NCBI RefSeq assembly: GCF_040954645.1
Contig: NC_092803.1
Coordinates: 80,328,263-80,392,262 of the forward strand
Source: Diabrotica undecimpunctata
Taxonomy: Eukaryota > Arthropoda > Insecta > Coleoptera > Chrysomelidae
Direction: 5' to 3'
DNA length: 64,000 nt
The translations under genes were made by a program, and so were the position numbers. Shown piece by piece: positions 35,250 to 45,149 of the stretch. The number at the start of each line of letters is the position of its first letter. Within the stretch, counting starts at the first letter, position 1. Below the pieces are notes generated by a model that did not search any database, was not told the origin of the DNA, and saw only the letters and a program-made list of their open reading frames with translations.

Positions 35250-36125
35250 TTACTTACTTTACTTAATCAGTAGACCCATTTATATCTTTCGGTGTTGGGC
35301 CGTTTATAATACAATTCGTTAAATAACAATATTTTACAGTCTTCTTAGATGTCATAGCTTTTAATAAACTTTCTCCATTCCTTCCTATTGGATGCCATCT
35401 GTGTTGCTTCCTGCTAAGTCTTACCCTTACTCTGCAGTATCTGCGATATGTCACTGTTCCATTCTTTAATGGGTCTTCCTTTTCGGTTCTTTACTATTGG
35501 TTTGGCATTCCACACTCTTTTTACTTGTCTATTATTGTCCATCCGGGTTAGATGTCCGAACCATGCCAATTTTTTCTTCTTCATTGAGTGGAGTATTGGT
35601 TTGATTTTGAGTCTTTCTCTTTTTTCTTCATTTCTGATTCTATCAGTTCTTTTTACTCCGATCGTTTTTCTGAGGTATTTTATCTCTGCTGTCTGAATTT
35701 TGCTCTAAAGTCTTTTGTTTAATATCCAATTTTCTGCTCCATATGTCACTGTAGATCTATATATTGTTTTGTATATTGTCATCTTGGTCTTTGTTGATAT
35801 TTATTATTAAGGAATCCTCTATTTAGTGCTTGGAATAGTTTTCCCGTGTTTTCCATTCTGTTGTTAAGATCGTCCTCGATGTTTCTGTTGTTGTTGATTA
35901 CTGTCCCTAAGTATCTGTATGACTTTTTCTATATTATATTTTGTTGGTCTATCATTACTTCAATTCGATCTTCCGTCCCTTGTTTCCTTGATATTTTCAT
36001 TATCTGAGTTTTCTCTTTGTTTACGTTTAAGTTGTATTTGCTTGCTTCTAGGTTCCACTTCTCTAAGTTGTATTTCAGTTATTCTGCAGTTTCCGCAATT
36101 AATACTATGTCGTCTGCAAATATAC
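35250..36125 (-). mobile_element. LINE 3' half (left of the gypsy insertion)
   Basis: The minus strand reads FADDIVLIAETAE at its 5' edge, directly against the gypsy LTR, then KYNLNVNKEKTQIM, YRYLGTVINNN and further decayed C-terminal sequence. The 3' end has a short (ACTTT)n-like tail near 35245-35265. It continues at 42316 on the other side of the LTR element. Confidence 0.75.
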
Positions 36126-36445
36126 TGTTACGATAAATATACTGGCCTAACTTTTATGACTAATTATTCTGTTTTATTGTAGAAATTTCGGTGGAAGTCT
36201 AGAACCAAAATTATGGTGAATGAGCCGGCTAAGCTTCTCGATCTTTCGATGCTGTTCTAGTATATCAGGATTTCGTATATAAATACAACATTTTTATATG
36301 GAGGGCGGTTAATACTCAAGACCCGCGCTCGCGGATTTGTACGTACGGATATAATAAATTATTGTCAGATAAGTTAATATAAATAAAGAAATAAATTAAA
36401 TCCGTAAGTGTTATAAATATTGAACCTTTTAATAAATTCGCAACA
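36126..36445 (+). repeat. Gypsy 1, 5' LTR
   Basis: 320 bp, TGTTACG...CGCAACA. Contains AATAAATTCG near the 3' edge and a GC-rich hairpin-like word CCCGCGCTCGCGG. Identical by eye to the 3' LTR. Confidence 0.95.
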
Positions 36446-36518
36446 AATGGTGCCAGAAGTGAGATCGAACATAAATTAGACTTATAATAATAATACAAGT
36501 GAATACGTAAAATAAATT

Positions 36519-39500
36519 GTGAAAATGGCTACGATTTATGAGCTCACAGTGACGAATTTAAGAAGACATCTCGAAGACAGAGAATTAGCTTCTACCGGAA
36601 AAAAGGCTGAGTTAGTCCAACGACTAAAGAACGCTTTGCTAGAAGAAGGTCTAGATCCAGAGACTTATATATTTGAAGATGCTGTCATCTCGTCGATTTC
36701 GAAATTGGAGAACAAAGTTTCTGACGATATTTCGAAAGTTTCTTCTGATGTAGCCAAAGTTTCCGGTGATATCGCATCATTAGAGAACAAAGTTTCTGGC
36801 GATATTTCGAAAGTTTCCGGCGACATCGCTTCTTTAGAAAGCAAAGTTTCTAACGAGATTTCTTCCCTGGAAAGCAAAGTTTCTGCTAACATCTCTTCAG
36901 AAATCTCTAAAGTCACTTCTGAGATGTCTGCCCTGGACGATAGAATATCTTCGTTAAAAAACCAAGTTGCTGCCGATAAGTTGGCCTTCGAAGAAAAGAT
37001 TAAAGAGATGGAAAGGAAGATGGAAGAAACAGGGACAGCAGAGAGAGGTAACAATCCGATTACAGTGGAGATAAAAGAAGACGAGACGAAATTTAAGTTG
37101 GAGACACGGCCGAAATTTGAAGGAAGTGGAGGTTCTATTCATGTTAAAGTCCCAACTTTCGACGGAAAATCATCATGGAACAACTACATGAAACAGTTCG
37201 AATCAGCCGCAAGAGCAAATGGATGGTCTGAAAAAGAAAAGGCTGTAAACCTGACTATCGCTCTTCGAGGAGATGCCTTAGATGTGCTTCAGACCATAGC
37301 CGTAGAGGAGACCGATGATTTCGAACAACTGAAGAAGAGGTTAAATATGCGATATGGCCACGAACATTTGGAGCATGTATATCAGTCACAGCTTAAAAAT
37401 CGTAGACAGAAGAAAGAGGAGGCTCTTCAAGAATATGAGGTAGATATTGCCAGATTAGTACGATATGCTTATCCAACAGCTCCCGAAGACATGATGGAAA
37501 AATTGGCCGTTCAAACGTTTATTGATGGTCTTCGTGATCATGAAATGCAGAGAACACTACGATTAGCTCGTCACAAGACGCTGGTTGATGTCTTATCCGC
37601 CGCCCTCGAATACGAGTCAGCTACGCAGGCCTCTGGCGGGTACAGTAAAGTTAGGACTGTAAAAGAGGAAGGAGATGAAGATAAACTTGACCAGCTCTTT
37701 AATTTGATAAAAAGCATGACATGCAAGAAAACGAAGACCATAAAATCAAGAAACTCACCATCGGAAAAACCAGAACGAGTCGGCTTTAGGGGAGCAGCTT
37801 CGACCCGGAACTTTTCCAAAGACCCTCTTATACTAATAGCTTCTTTGAAATGTCGTGAAGATAGTGTATATGTAGATGGAGAAATAAATGGTAAAAGACA
37901 TACGTTGTTGGTGGATACCGGAGCGACCAGAACCATTATACGCCCGACAGTTATAAACAGCCGAAAGAAACTGTTACCAACGAGGTTACGACTTCGGACC
38001 GCTACAGGTGAAAATGCCAACATTCATGGAGAAATCCAGGTACAATTGGGAATTGGGGCAGAAAAGTTTGTCCATACTGTTATAGTTGCTGACATCGAAG
38101 AGGATGTTATATTAGGAATGGACGTAATGAATATGCATGGATTCCAATTGGATTTTAAGAATAAGGTAATCAAAGTTGGCAACGAGGAGGTATTTCTCCA
38201 TCCACATAATGACAACACTGTGCAAGCAGCCATTACAGAAGATACAGTCGTGCCTGCGAGAAGCGAAACGATCATAGTAGCGCGACTACAGGGAATTGTA
38301 GACGAAGGGAGACCTGTTATGATGGAGCCTTGGAACCACGACGATGAGGTTGGCCGTGGAATCATAATTGGAAAGGAATTGGTGACTTCGGCTAAAGAAA
38401 TTCCTGTGAGACTTATCAATGTCAACGACTACCCAGTGACCATAAAGAAAGAGACAAAAGTAGGAACTTGTGTACCTGTGACATCCATAATCCGTCAGGC
38501 GACAACATCTGATAATTCCAACGATAAATTCGACCAAATGGTTGCAGTTGCAGGACAGTCTCTAAATCAGATGGAGAAAAGGAAATTAAGGGAATTTCTT
38601 CGGCAGTATCGTGATATTTTCGTACCGAAAGGAGGAAAGACGGGAAGAACTACGGTTGTTAAGCATAAAATTGATACTGGTAATGCTAAGCCAATTCGTC
38701 AAACAGCTCGACGATTACCACAGGCGAAAAGAGAGGAAGCTGAAACGATTGTTCAGGAAATGAAGAAAGACGGGGTGATAGAACCTTCTACGAGCCCATG
38801 GGTCTCTCCGGTGGTCCTGGTTAAGAAGAAAGACGGAACGACGAGGTTCTGTGTGGATTACCGTTTGCTGAACAACGTTACCAAGAAAGATAGTTATCCT
38901 CTGCCTCGGATCGATGACACATTGGACACATTGGCTGGAAGTAAATTGTTTTCTACTTTGGATTTGAAGTCTGGATACTGGCAGGTAGAAATGGACCCAG
39001 TAGATAAAGAAAAGACAGCCTTCACCACAGGATCTGGATTGTGGCAATTCAACGTTATGCCATTTGGACTCTGTAATGCTCCTGCGACATTTGAGAGGCT
39101 TATGGAAAATGTGTTGAGAGGGTTATCTTGGAAAACATGCCTGGTTTATTTAGATGACATAATCGTCTTGGGGGAGACATTCGAAGATCATTTGAGGAAT
39201 TTAGAAAACGTTTTTAATCGACTTAAAGCTGCCCAATTGATGCTAAACCCCAAGAAGTGCCAGCTATTTCAAGGTAAAGTCAATTATCTGGGTCATATAG
39301 TCAGTAAAGAAGGAGTGGCCGTGGATAAGGGAAAAATCGATTCCATTAAGGAATGGCCAAAACCAACTGACAAACATCAAGTGAGAAGTTTTCTTGGACT
39401 ATGTACTTACTACCGGAGGTTTATTAAGAAGTTTGCAGATATCGCTAAGCCATTAACGCGACTTACAGAGGAATCAAGAGAATACCGCTGGGATAAAGAC

Positions 39501-42002
39501 TGCCAAAATGCCTTTGAAACGTTGAAAAAGCATTTAATAACAGCACCAATTTTGGGGTATCCACTGCCAGAAGGAGAGTTCATCTTAGATACGGATGCAA
39601 GTAATGTGGGAATTGGAGGAGTGCTGTCTCAGATTCAAGGAGGACAGGAACGAGTCCTCGGATATTTTAGTAAAGTTCTTTCAAAACCAGAACGGAATTA
39701 TTGCGTCACGAGAAGAGAACTTCTGGCAGTAGTGAAATCAGTAGAGCACTTCTATCAATATCTCTATGGCAGAAAGTTTCTAATCCGAACCGACCATGCC
39801 GCCCTTAAGTGGTTGATGCAGTTTAAGAATCCAGAGGGTCAGATAGCCAGGTGGATCGAACGACTCCAAGAATACGATTTTAAGATTGAGCACCGGGCCG
39901 GAGTTAGCCACAGAAACGCTGATTCTCTTTCCAGAAGGCCATGCCCAGCAGAGTGTTCCCACTGCAACAAAACGGAATCCAAGGAAGCAGCAGTGCTAAG
40001 AACGACGATTGTCAACGACGACTGGACGCCTACTAAGATAAGGGAAGAACAAGAGAGAGATCCAGTTATACAGAAAATCCGAAAATGGAAAGAGGAAAAC
40101 CGTCGACCACCTTGGCAGGAAATATCAAACCTATGCTCAGTAGTTAAGACGTATTGGGCCCAGTGGGACTCATTTATCATCGAAGATGGCTTGCTCAAAC
40201 GAGTCCTGGAAAATGATGACGGTTCAGAGAAGAGAAGACAGTTGGTGATCCCAAAGAGCAGAATAGCCGAAGTACTTCGTCAGTTACACGACAGTCTATC
40301 GGGAGGGCATTTTGGGGTAAAGAAAACCCTTCAGCGAATTCGGGAACGGTTTTATTGGATGAACAGTTCCGACGACGTAAAAGACTGGTGTAAGAAATGT
40401 ACTATTTGTGCTACGAGTAACGGGCCTCACCGAAAAAGGAGAGCTCCTATGAGACAATATAATGTTGGAAGCCCGTTTGAAAGAATAGCTTTGGACATCG
40501 CTGGGCCATTTCCAGAAAGTGAAAATGGAGGCAAGTACATGTTGGTAGTAATGGATTACTTTACTAAGTGGGTCGAGATTTACGCACTTCCAGACCAGAA
40601 GGCCGCCACCGTTGCAGATAAGTTGATCCAAGAATATATCAGCCGATTTGGAGTGCCTTTGGAGATCCATAGTGACCAAGGCAGGAACTTCGAAAGCGAT
40701 CTATTCCAAGGAATATGTGATAGACTAGGCATGAAGAAAACAAGAACTACCGCGTATCATCCGCAATCGGATGGTATGGTAGAACGAATGAATAGGACAG
40801 TTGGCAAGTATTTGACAAAGATGGTGTCCGATCATCAGCGAGACTGGGACCAATACCTTCCGTTCTTCACAATGGCCTACAGATCTGCTGTTAACGAATC
40901 AACAGGCCAGACACCAGCCAAAGTCCTATTCGGACGTGAAATGCGACTACCTTGTGATCTCGAGTTTGGATGTAAACCTGGAGAAGATGTAGCAGGTGAA
41001 GATTATGTGATCGAATTACGAAGAAGAATGGACGATGTACATGAGTTGGTCCGTTCCCACCTTCAGAACGCTAGCGACAGAATGAAGAAACGGTACGATA
41101 CACAAGCCGAAAAGGGTTGCTTTAAGAAGAACGACAAAGTATGGCTGTATAATCCCAAGAAGCGAAAAGGTTGTTCTCCCAAATTGCAGCAGTTTTGGGA
41201 AGGTCCATACCTCATCATGGAGAAGATCAACGATGTCATCTACCGAATAAGCAAGATTCCGAGGGGAAAGCCGATGATAGTACACCATAACCGGTTGGCA
41301 TCTTTCGAAGGTGACCACGACGTAGATGAAGAAGTGGAAGTAAACCAAGTCCAAGATGTGTTTGACCTCACGTTTGAGGAATTCATGGGTGCCTATGGAG
41401 GTACCGGTAAAGCGAGACATGGTGTTACCACTGAAGAAAAGCAAGATCTACTCGCGCTCCCCGATGACTACTCGCTGGCCCTTACCATCCCGGCCAGTAT
41501 CAAAGACGCACCAGGGTTGGCATCCGTCTTTCGAAGGAAGTTTGGTCGAGTTGCAGAACTTCAATGCCAAGCGCCAGCTCCCGGTAAAACCTTGAAACTC
41601 CAAGATGCATCACGTTACCTTTTCTACCTGGTAACAAAAGACACTGCCCGTGACCAACCTACCTACCGAGATGTATGGGAAGCCTTACTTCAATTGAGAG
41701 GGCACGTACTAGAGTCCGACGTGCAAAAGTTAGCCATGCCAAAGTTGGAGTGCCGCCAATTAGATTGGAGGGTTATCCGAAATATGGTGGAGGAGATCTT
41801 TAAAGACACCGAAGTCCAGGTGTTAGTCTGTTGCAATCCGCATAGTTACTGGTGCGGAGAGAAAACCGTCCCTTGTCATTTTTATACAACTGGAAGTTGT
41901 AAAAGAGGGTCCAGTTGCCGATACCAGCATACAGTTCCGGTTCCAGTCCCGACAAGGTTCCAGGAGGAACCATCTTTTAAGAGGGGGGCAATGTTACGAT
42001 AA
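36519..42002 (+). CDS. Gypsy 1 Gag-Pol polyprotein with SAP, macrodomain and CCCH finger
   Basis: An uninterrupted 1827-residue polyprotein. Residues 5-38: SAP domain (LRRHLEDRELASTGKKAELV). About 55-160: coiled coil made of reiterated SKVSGDI/SLENKV units. About 208-365: retrotransposon Gag core (VPTFDGKSSWNNYMKQF). No CCHC knuckle is present before the protease. Protease DTGA 466-469. RT with YLDD 877-880. RNase H from DTDAS at 1024. Integrase zinc region from H1257, with catalytic D1326, D1386 and E1422 (spacing 59 and 35), and GPY motif near 1560. About 1635-1772: macrodomain of the TARG1/OARD1 type. 1786-1804: CX7CX5CX3H zinc finger. The start at 36519 follows the primer site by about 70 bp; MKMA or MA could initiate. 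A single frame means Gag:Pol ratio is not set by frameshifting. The stop lies 9 bases inside the 3' LTR. Confidence 0.92.
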   Translation: MKMATIYELTVTNLRRHLEDRELASTGKKAELVQRLKNALLEEGLDPETYIFEDAVISSISKLENKVSDDISKVSSDVAKVSGDIASLENKVSGDISKVSGDIASLESKVSNEISSLESKVSANISSEISKVTSEMSALDDRISSLKNQVAADKLAFEEKIKEMERKMEETGTAERGNNPITVEIKEDETKFKLETRPKFEGSGGSIHVKVPTFDGKSSWNNYMKQFESAARANGWSEKEKAVNLTIALRGDALDVLQTIAVEETDDFEQLKKRLNMRYGHEHLEHVYQSQLKNRRQKKEEALQEYEVDIARLVRYAYPTAPEDMMEKLAVQTFIDGLRDHEMQRTLRLARHKTLVDVLSAALEYESATQASGGYSKVRTVKEEGDEDKLDQLFNLIKSMTCKKTKTIKSRNSPSEKPERVGFRGAASTRNFSKDPLILIASLKCREDSVYVDGEINGKRHTLLVDTGATRTIIRPTVINSRKKLLPTRLRLRTATGENANIHGEIQVQLGIGAEKFVHTVIVADIEEDVILGMDVMNMHGFQLDFKNKVIKVGNEEVFLHPHNDNTVQAAITEDTVVPARSETIIVARLQGIVDEGRPVMMEPWNHDDEVGRGIIIGKELVTSAKEIPVRLINVNDYPVTIKKETKVGTCVPVTSIIRQATTSDNSNDKFDQMVAVAGQSLNQMEKRKLREFLRQYRDIFVPKGGKTGRTTVVKHKIDTGNAKPIRQTARRLPQAKREEAETIVQEMKKDGVIEPSTSPWVSPVVLVKKKDGTTRFCVDYRLLNNVTKKDSYPLPRIDDTLDTLAGSKLFSTLDLKSGYWQVEMDPVDKEKTAFTTGSGLWQFNVMPFGLCNAPATFERLMENVLRGLSWKTCLVYLDDIIVLGETFEDHLRNLENVFNRLKAAQLMLNPKKCQLFQGKVNYLGHIVSKEGVAVDKGKIDSIKEWPKPTDKHQVRSFLGLCTYYRRFIKKFADIAKPLTRLTEESREYRWDKDCQNAFETLKKHLITAPILGYPLPEGEFILDTDASNVGIGGVLSQIQGGQERVLGYFSKVLSKPERNYCVTRRELLAVVKSVEHFYQYLYGRKFLIRTDHAALKWLMQFKNPEGQIARWIERLQEYDFKIEHRAGVSHRNADSLSRRPCPAECSHCNKTESKEAAVLRTTIVNDDWTPTKIREEQERDPVIQKIRKWKEENRRPPWQEISNLCSVVKTYWAQWDSFIIEDGLLKRVLENDDGSEKRRQLVIPKSRIAEVLRQLHDSLSGGHFGVKKTLQRIRERFYWMNSSDDVKDWCKKCTICATSNGPHRKRRAPMRQYNVGSPFERIALDIAGPFPESENGGKYMLVVMDYFTKWVEIYALPDQKAATVADKLIQEYISRFGVPLEIHSDQGRNFESDLFQGICDRLGMKKTRTTAYHPQSDGMVERMNRTVGKYLTKMVSDHQRDWDQYLPFFTMAYRSAVNESTGQTPAKVLFGREMRLPCDLEFGCKPGEDVAGEDYVIELRRRMDDVHELVRSHLQNASDRMKKRYDTQAEKGCFKKNDKVWLYNPKKRKGCSPKLQQFWEGPYLIMEKINDVIYRISKIPRGKPMIVHHNRLASFEGDHDVDEEVEVNQVQDVFDLTFEEFMGAYGGTGKARHGVTTEEKQDLLALPDDYSLALTIPASIKDAPGLASVFRRKFGRVAELQCQAPAPGKTLKLQDASRYLFYLVTKDTARDQPTYRDVWEALLQLRGHVLESDVQKLAMPKLECRQLDWRVIRNMVEEIFKDTEVQVLVCCNPHSYWCGEKTVPCHFYTTGSCKRGSSCRYQHTVPVPVPTRFQEEPSFKRGAMLR
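41979..41991 (+). promoter_or_regulatory. Gypsy 1 polypurine tract
   Basis: AAGAGGGGGGCAA immediately before the TG of the 3' LTR; expected primer for plus-strand DNA synthesis. It lies within the end of the coding frame. Confidence 0.8.
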
Positions 42003-42311
42003 ATATACTGGCCTAACTTTTATGACTAATTATTCTGTTTTATTGTAGAAATTTCGGTGGAAGTCTAGAACCAAAATTATGGTGAATGAGCCGGCTAAGC
42101 TTCTCGATCTTTCGATGCTGTTCTAGTATATCAGGATTTCGTATATAAATACAACATTTTTATATGGAGGGCGGTTAATACTCAAGACCCGCGCTCGCGG
42201 ATTTGTACGTACGGATATAATAAATTATTGTCAGATAAGTTAATATAAATAAAGAAATAAATTAAATCCGTAAGTGTTATAAATATTGAACCTTTTAATA
42301 AATTCGCAACA
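41992..42311 (+). repeat. Gypsy 1, 3' LTR
   Basis: 320 bp, same sequence as 36126-36445, followed by the ATAC duplication. Confidence 0.95.
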
Positions 42312-42315
42312 ATAC

Positions 42316-43700
42316 ACATCTCAGCGTTTATCATTTGCATTCTGTTCCAACCGATGCAGTATTTCTTGAATGTTTTCTTACATTCTTTCACTATCTCATC
42401 TATTACATTTATGAGTAACACTGGGCTGAGACTTAACCCTTGTCTAACTCCTTGAGTTGTTTCAAATGGTTCTGACTGTATATTTAACATTATTACTGTA
42501 TTTGTTGTTTTCATGTATATACTTTTTTGTTGATTTTATCAGTTCTTCACTTACTTGCTTCTTCTTTAGGCTTTTGCATATATATTTTCTTTTGACTGAG
42601 TCGAATGCTTTTTCCGTGTCTATAAAGCTCAGATATATTTCTTTATTTTTTTAAGGCTTTTTCTATTACTTGTTGCATTGTAAATATATGGTCTTGTGTG
42701 TTGTGTCCTTTCCTGAATCCACTTTGTACGTGCTCTAATTTATGTTCTATTTCTTTTCTGATTTACCTTTCTATTTTGGTTTCGTATACTTTTGCTGCTA
42801 CACATAGTAGTGATATACCTCTATAGTTCTTACAGTCTCTTGTGTTTCCTTTCTTGTATATAGGTATAATGACTGCATTTGTCCATTCTCTGGGTATTAC
42901 TTCTCTCTTCCATATTAGGTTATATATGTATAACAATTTTTCTTTTGCTTTTACTCCTATATATATTTCATCATTTATGGTGCTACTTCATCGCTTCCTG
43001 GTGCTTTTCCAATCTTTATCTTTCTTATTGCTTCTTCCAGTTCTTCTTTTTCTATAGTTTCTGGATTTTCCGTGTTTCTCATGGATACTCTCTTATTGTG
43101 GCTTTCTTTCTCCATTGTATTCGCTTGATTTACTTTCAGTACAGTACAGTACACTCTTCTGTTCATGTCTCCTGTGATCACAATTTTCGCTGTACAATCA
43201 TTTATCACTTCTTGTAATTTGTCCCAGAACTCGTTCTTTTCGTTTTTTGTTGCGTCTTCATCTGGTCCATAGCATATGATTAGGTTTGTATTGATTTTCT
43301 CTGTATCCATATCTATGTCTACTCTTAGTATACGTTCGTTTTAATACCTCCAATTTTTTACTTTTTTGATACTGTCCTTCTTTATCATGCACGCTACTGC
43401 TGCCTGAGCACTCTTTGTTTCTTCCATTCCACTGTATATTAGTAACATTCCGTTTTCTAATATTATTGATTCTTTTCCTTTTTTCTATGTCTCTGTTATA
43501 GCTACTATTTCAAAGTTCTTATCTCTAATTTCTTCCCCTAGTTCTATTTCCTTCCCATTTATACCTCTCACATTCCATAATATCATTTTCCAAATTGTTT
43601 TGTTCTTTTCTGTGTTTAAGTTGTACTTCACTTTGTTTTCCTTCCATTTTTGTTATTATCTTTAGATTTGCTCATGTCCCTGTTCTATGCCTGTTTTGTT
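42316..43700 (-). mobile_element. LINE 5' half (right of the gypsy insertion)
   Basis: Minus strand in order of translation: endonuclease start ILWNVRGINGKEIELGEE (about 43590), TETQKKGKES, then NLIICYGPDEDATKNEK, VITGDMNRRV, a linker, KIKIGKAPGSDEVAP, and the RT block TTQGVRQGLSLSPVLLINVI (42434-42514) leading to the interrupted catalytic region. Several stops and a deletion after GDMN show decay before the gypsy insertion. Confidence 0.75.
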
Positions 43701-44469
43701 TCTCGGTCCGTCATTGAGTTGTCTTCAGCTAGTTTCTTCAAAAAGTTGGTTCTGTAATGTATGTTACTTTTTCTGTCCGGCTTGTTTTTTGATTCCATTT
43801 CCACTTAATGCCTTCAATAACTATAAAACCATTAAACCCAAACTACATAAAAGACATAAATAATAGGTTTTCTTTGAAAAAATTATTGGGAAAATCCCAG
43901 TAGTTGGCTGTATACCATAGTTAAAAAACTTATACAGAAGTAAAAAACTTTAAAATTTGTATTGGTATAAAAGTATTTGATTTAAAACTTGTTAAAAGTG
44001 TCGTTCAAAATTTAAACTTTCAAATTTTAAACATTATGCATCTAAGGTTTTCTTTTTTTTTGGACCATCTTAGGGGAAAATTTTCTCCTTCCTCCCCTCG
44101 TGTATCCGCCACTGGCTGAACAACACAATCCTTTTCTGCGACACAATTCTTCTGTTTATTACAAGAAATTTTATATTATTAGCTCTGGAGCAGGCGAAAG
44201 TTAAGTCTGGATTGGATCGAAACTATTATTTATCAATATGGTTCTGAAAAAGTTTTCTTGTGGCCTCTCTAAGATAAATATTGTGTTTATTTAGGATTAA
44301 GACATAATTGATTGTAATAAATATTACATTTTTAACTAAAAAATTTCGAAACAAAAATCGAAACGTCAAATTTTTTTAGTCAAATATGTACTTTTCAATA
44401 CAATAAATTGTGGCTTAATCATATGTAAATACAATGTTTATTAATTTCAAGCTCCAGAATTTCTTCAGG
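43701..44469. other. Unassigned AT-rich stretch
   Basis: No convincing gene. A GAAACGTCAAATTTTTTTAG word at about 44360 is like the hairpin families' ends. Confidence 0.4.
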
Positions 44470-44840
44470 ATTCTATTTATTGCCCAACCCTACTTTCACT
44501 TGATAGCACACACAAAAAAGTGTTGATAAGCAGAAGCAGATGTTAGGAGACAAGTTAGACAAGGAAAACAACACTCTTTTATTGTTTTTGATTAAATCGA
44601 TTAGATCAAATCGATTGTTGATCTTATCTATGAATATCTTTTTTTGGACCTCCATATAATGTAAGGAACAAGTCAATTCCGTTGGTGAAGATGACATCTG
44701 CTGAAGAGTTAATGTGTGTACCTAGGTCTTCGTTATCAATCAAATCGTTACGTTTTTTAAAAAATTTAAATACTGCAGTTTTAGTCCTTTGAAAATTACT
44801 GATGTAGCATTGCATCCAGTTATCGCATGTGGGAATAAAA
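44470..44840 (-). pseudogene. Unidentified repeat-type coding fragment
   Basis: Minus strand reads FQRTKTAVFKFFKKRNDLI, then DLFLTLYGGPKKDIHR, and in a shifted frame FCVCYQVKVGLGNK. I have an impression of a large, unnamed insect repeat protein family with an LYG(A/G)PKK motif and a YYQVQ-WLG motif, but cannot name it. Frameshifted and truncated. Confidence 0.35.
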
Positions 44841-45149
44841 TATAAGCTCTCTTTTTTTATATGCAGTTAATCTTTATAAAAGGTATATTTTTTGATTAAT
44901 TTTAAGCTTTCGTAAGATTTAAAAAGTAAATTATTAAATCACTTAAAGGTCGTATATTAATAAATCTACATCTCATTCAGCAACGATAGTTACGTTGGGG
45001 CTACTGAATTATTTCGTTTTGGTTTTGATAATAAGAACATTAGCATCATTATTAGCTTGTTAAATAAGAATTTTGGCAGCCTCTTTAATTACTTGATTTA
45101 ATCAAGATTTTCATACTATGATCAATAAGAGCAATATTACGTACACACT

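Larger units (their letters stand above)
36126..42311 (+). mobile_element. Ty3/gypsy LTR retrotransposon 1 (intact, likely young)
   Basis: 6186 bp with 320-bp LTRs that I find identical, TG...CA ends, a primer-binding site beginning TGGTGCCAGAAGTGAGA at 36448 (tRNA-Leu-like), one open gag-pol frame of 1827 codons, and a purine-rich tract GAGGGGGGCA just before the 3' LTR. The order protease, RT, RNase H, integrase defines Ty3/gypsy. It lies in the intron between Gr exons A and B, opposite in orientation to the Gr gene. No env-like ORF is present. Confidence 0.95.
36122..42315. repeat. ATAC target-site duplication around gypsy element 1
   Basis: ATAC at 36122-36125 and 42312-42315 flanks the element exactly outside TG...CA ends. 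Counting it once restores the frame of the interrupted LINE. Confidence 0.9.

Noticed and set aside
36665..41444. Numerous antisense ORFs of 60-150 codons under the gypsy 1 frame
   Set aside because: Shadows of the GC-richer, codon-biased gag-pol frame; no motif or independent signal.
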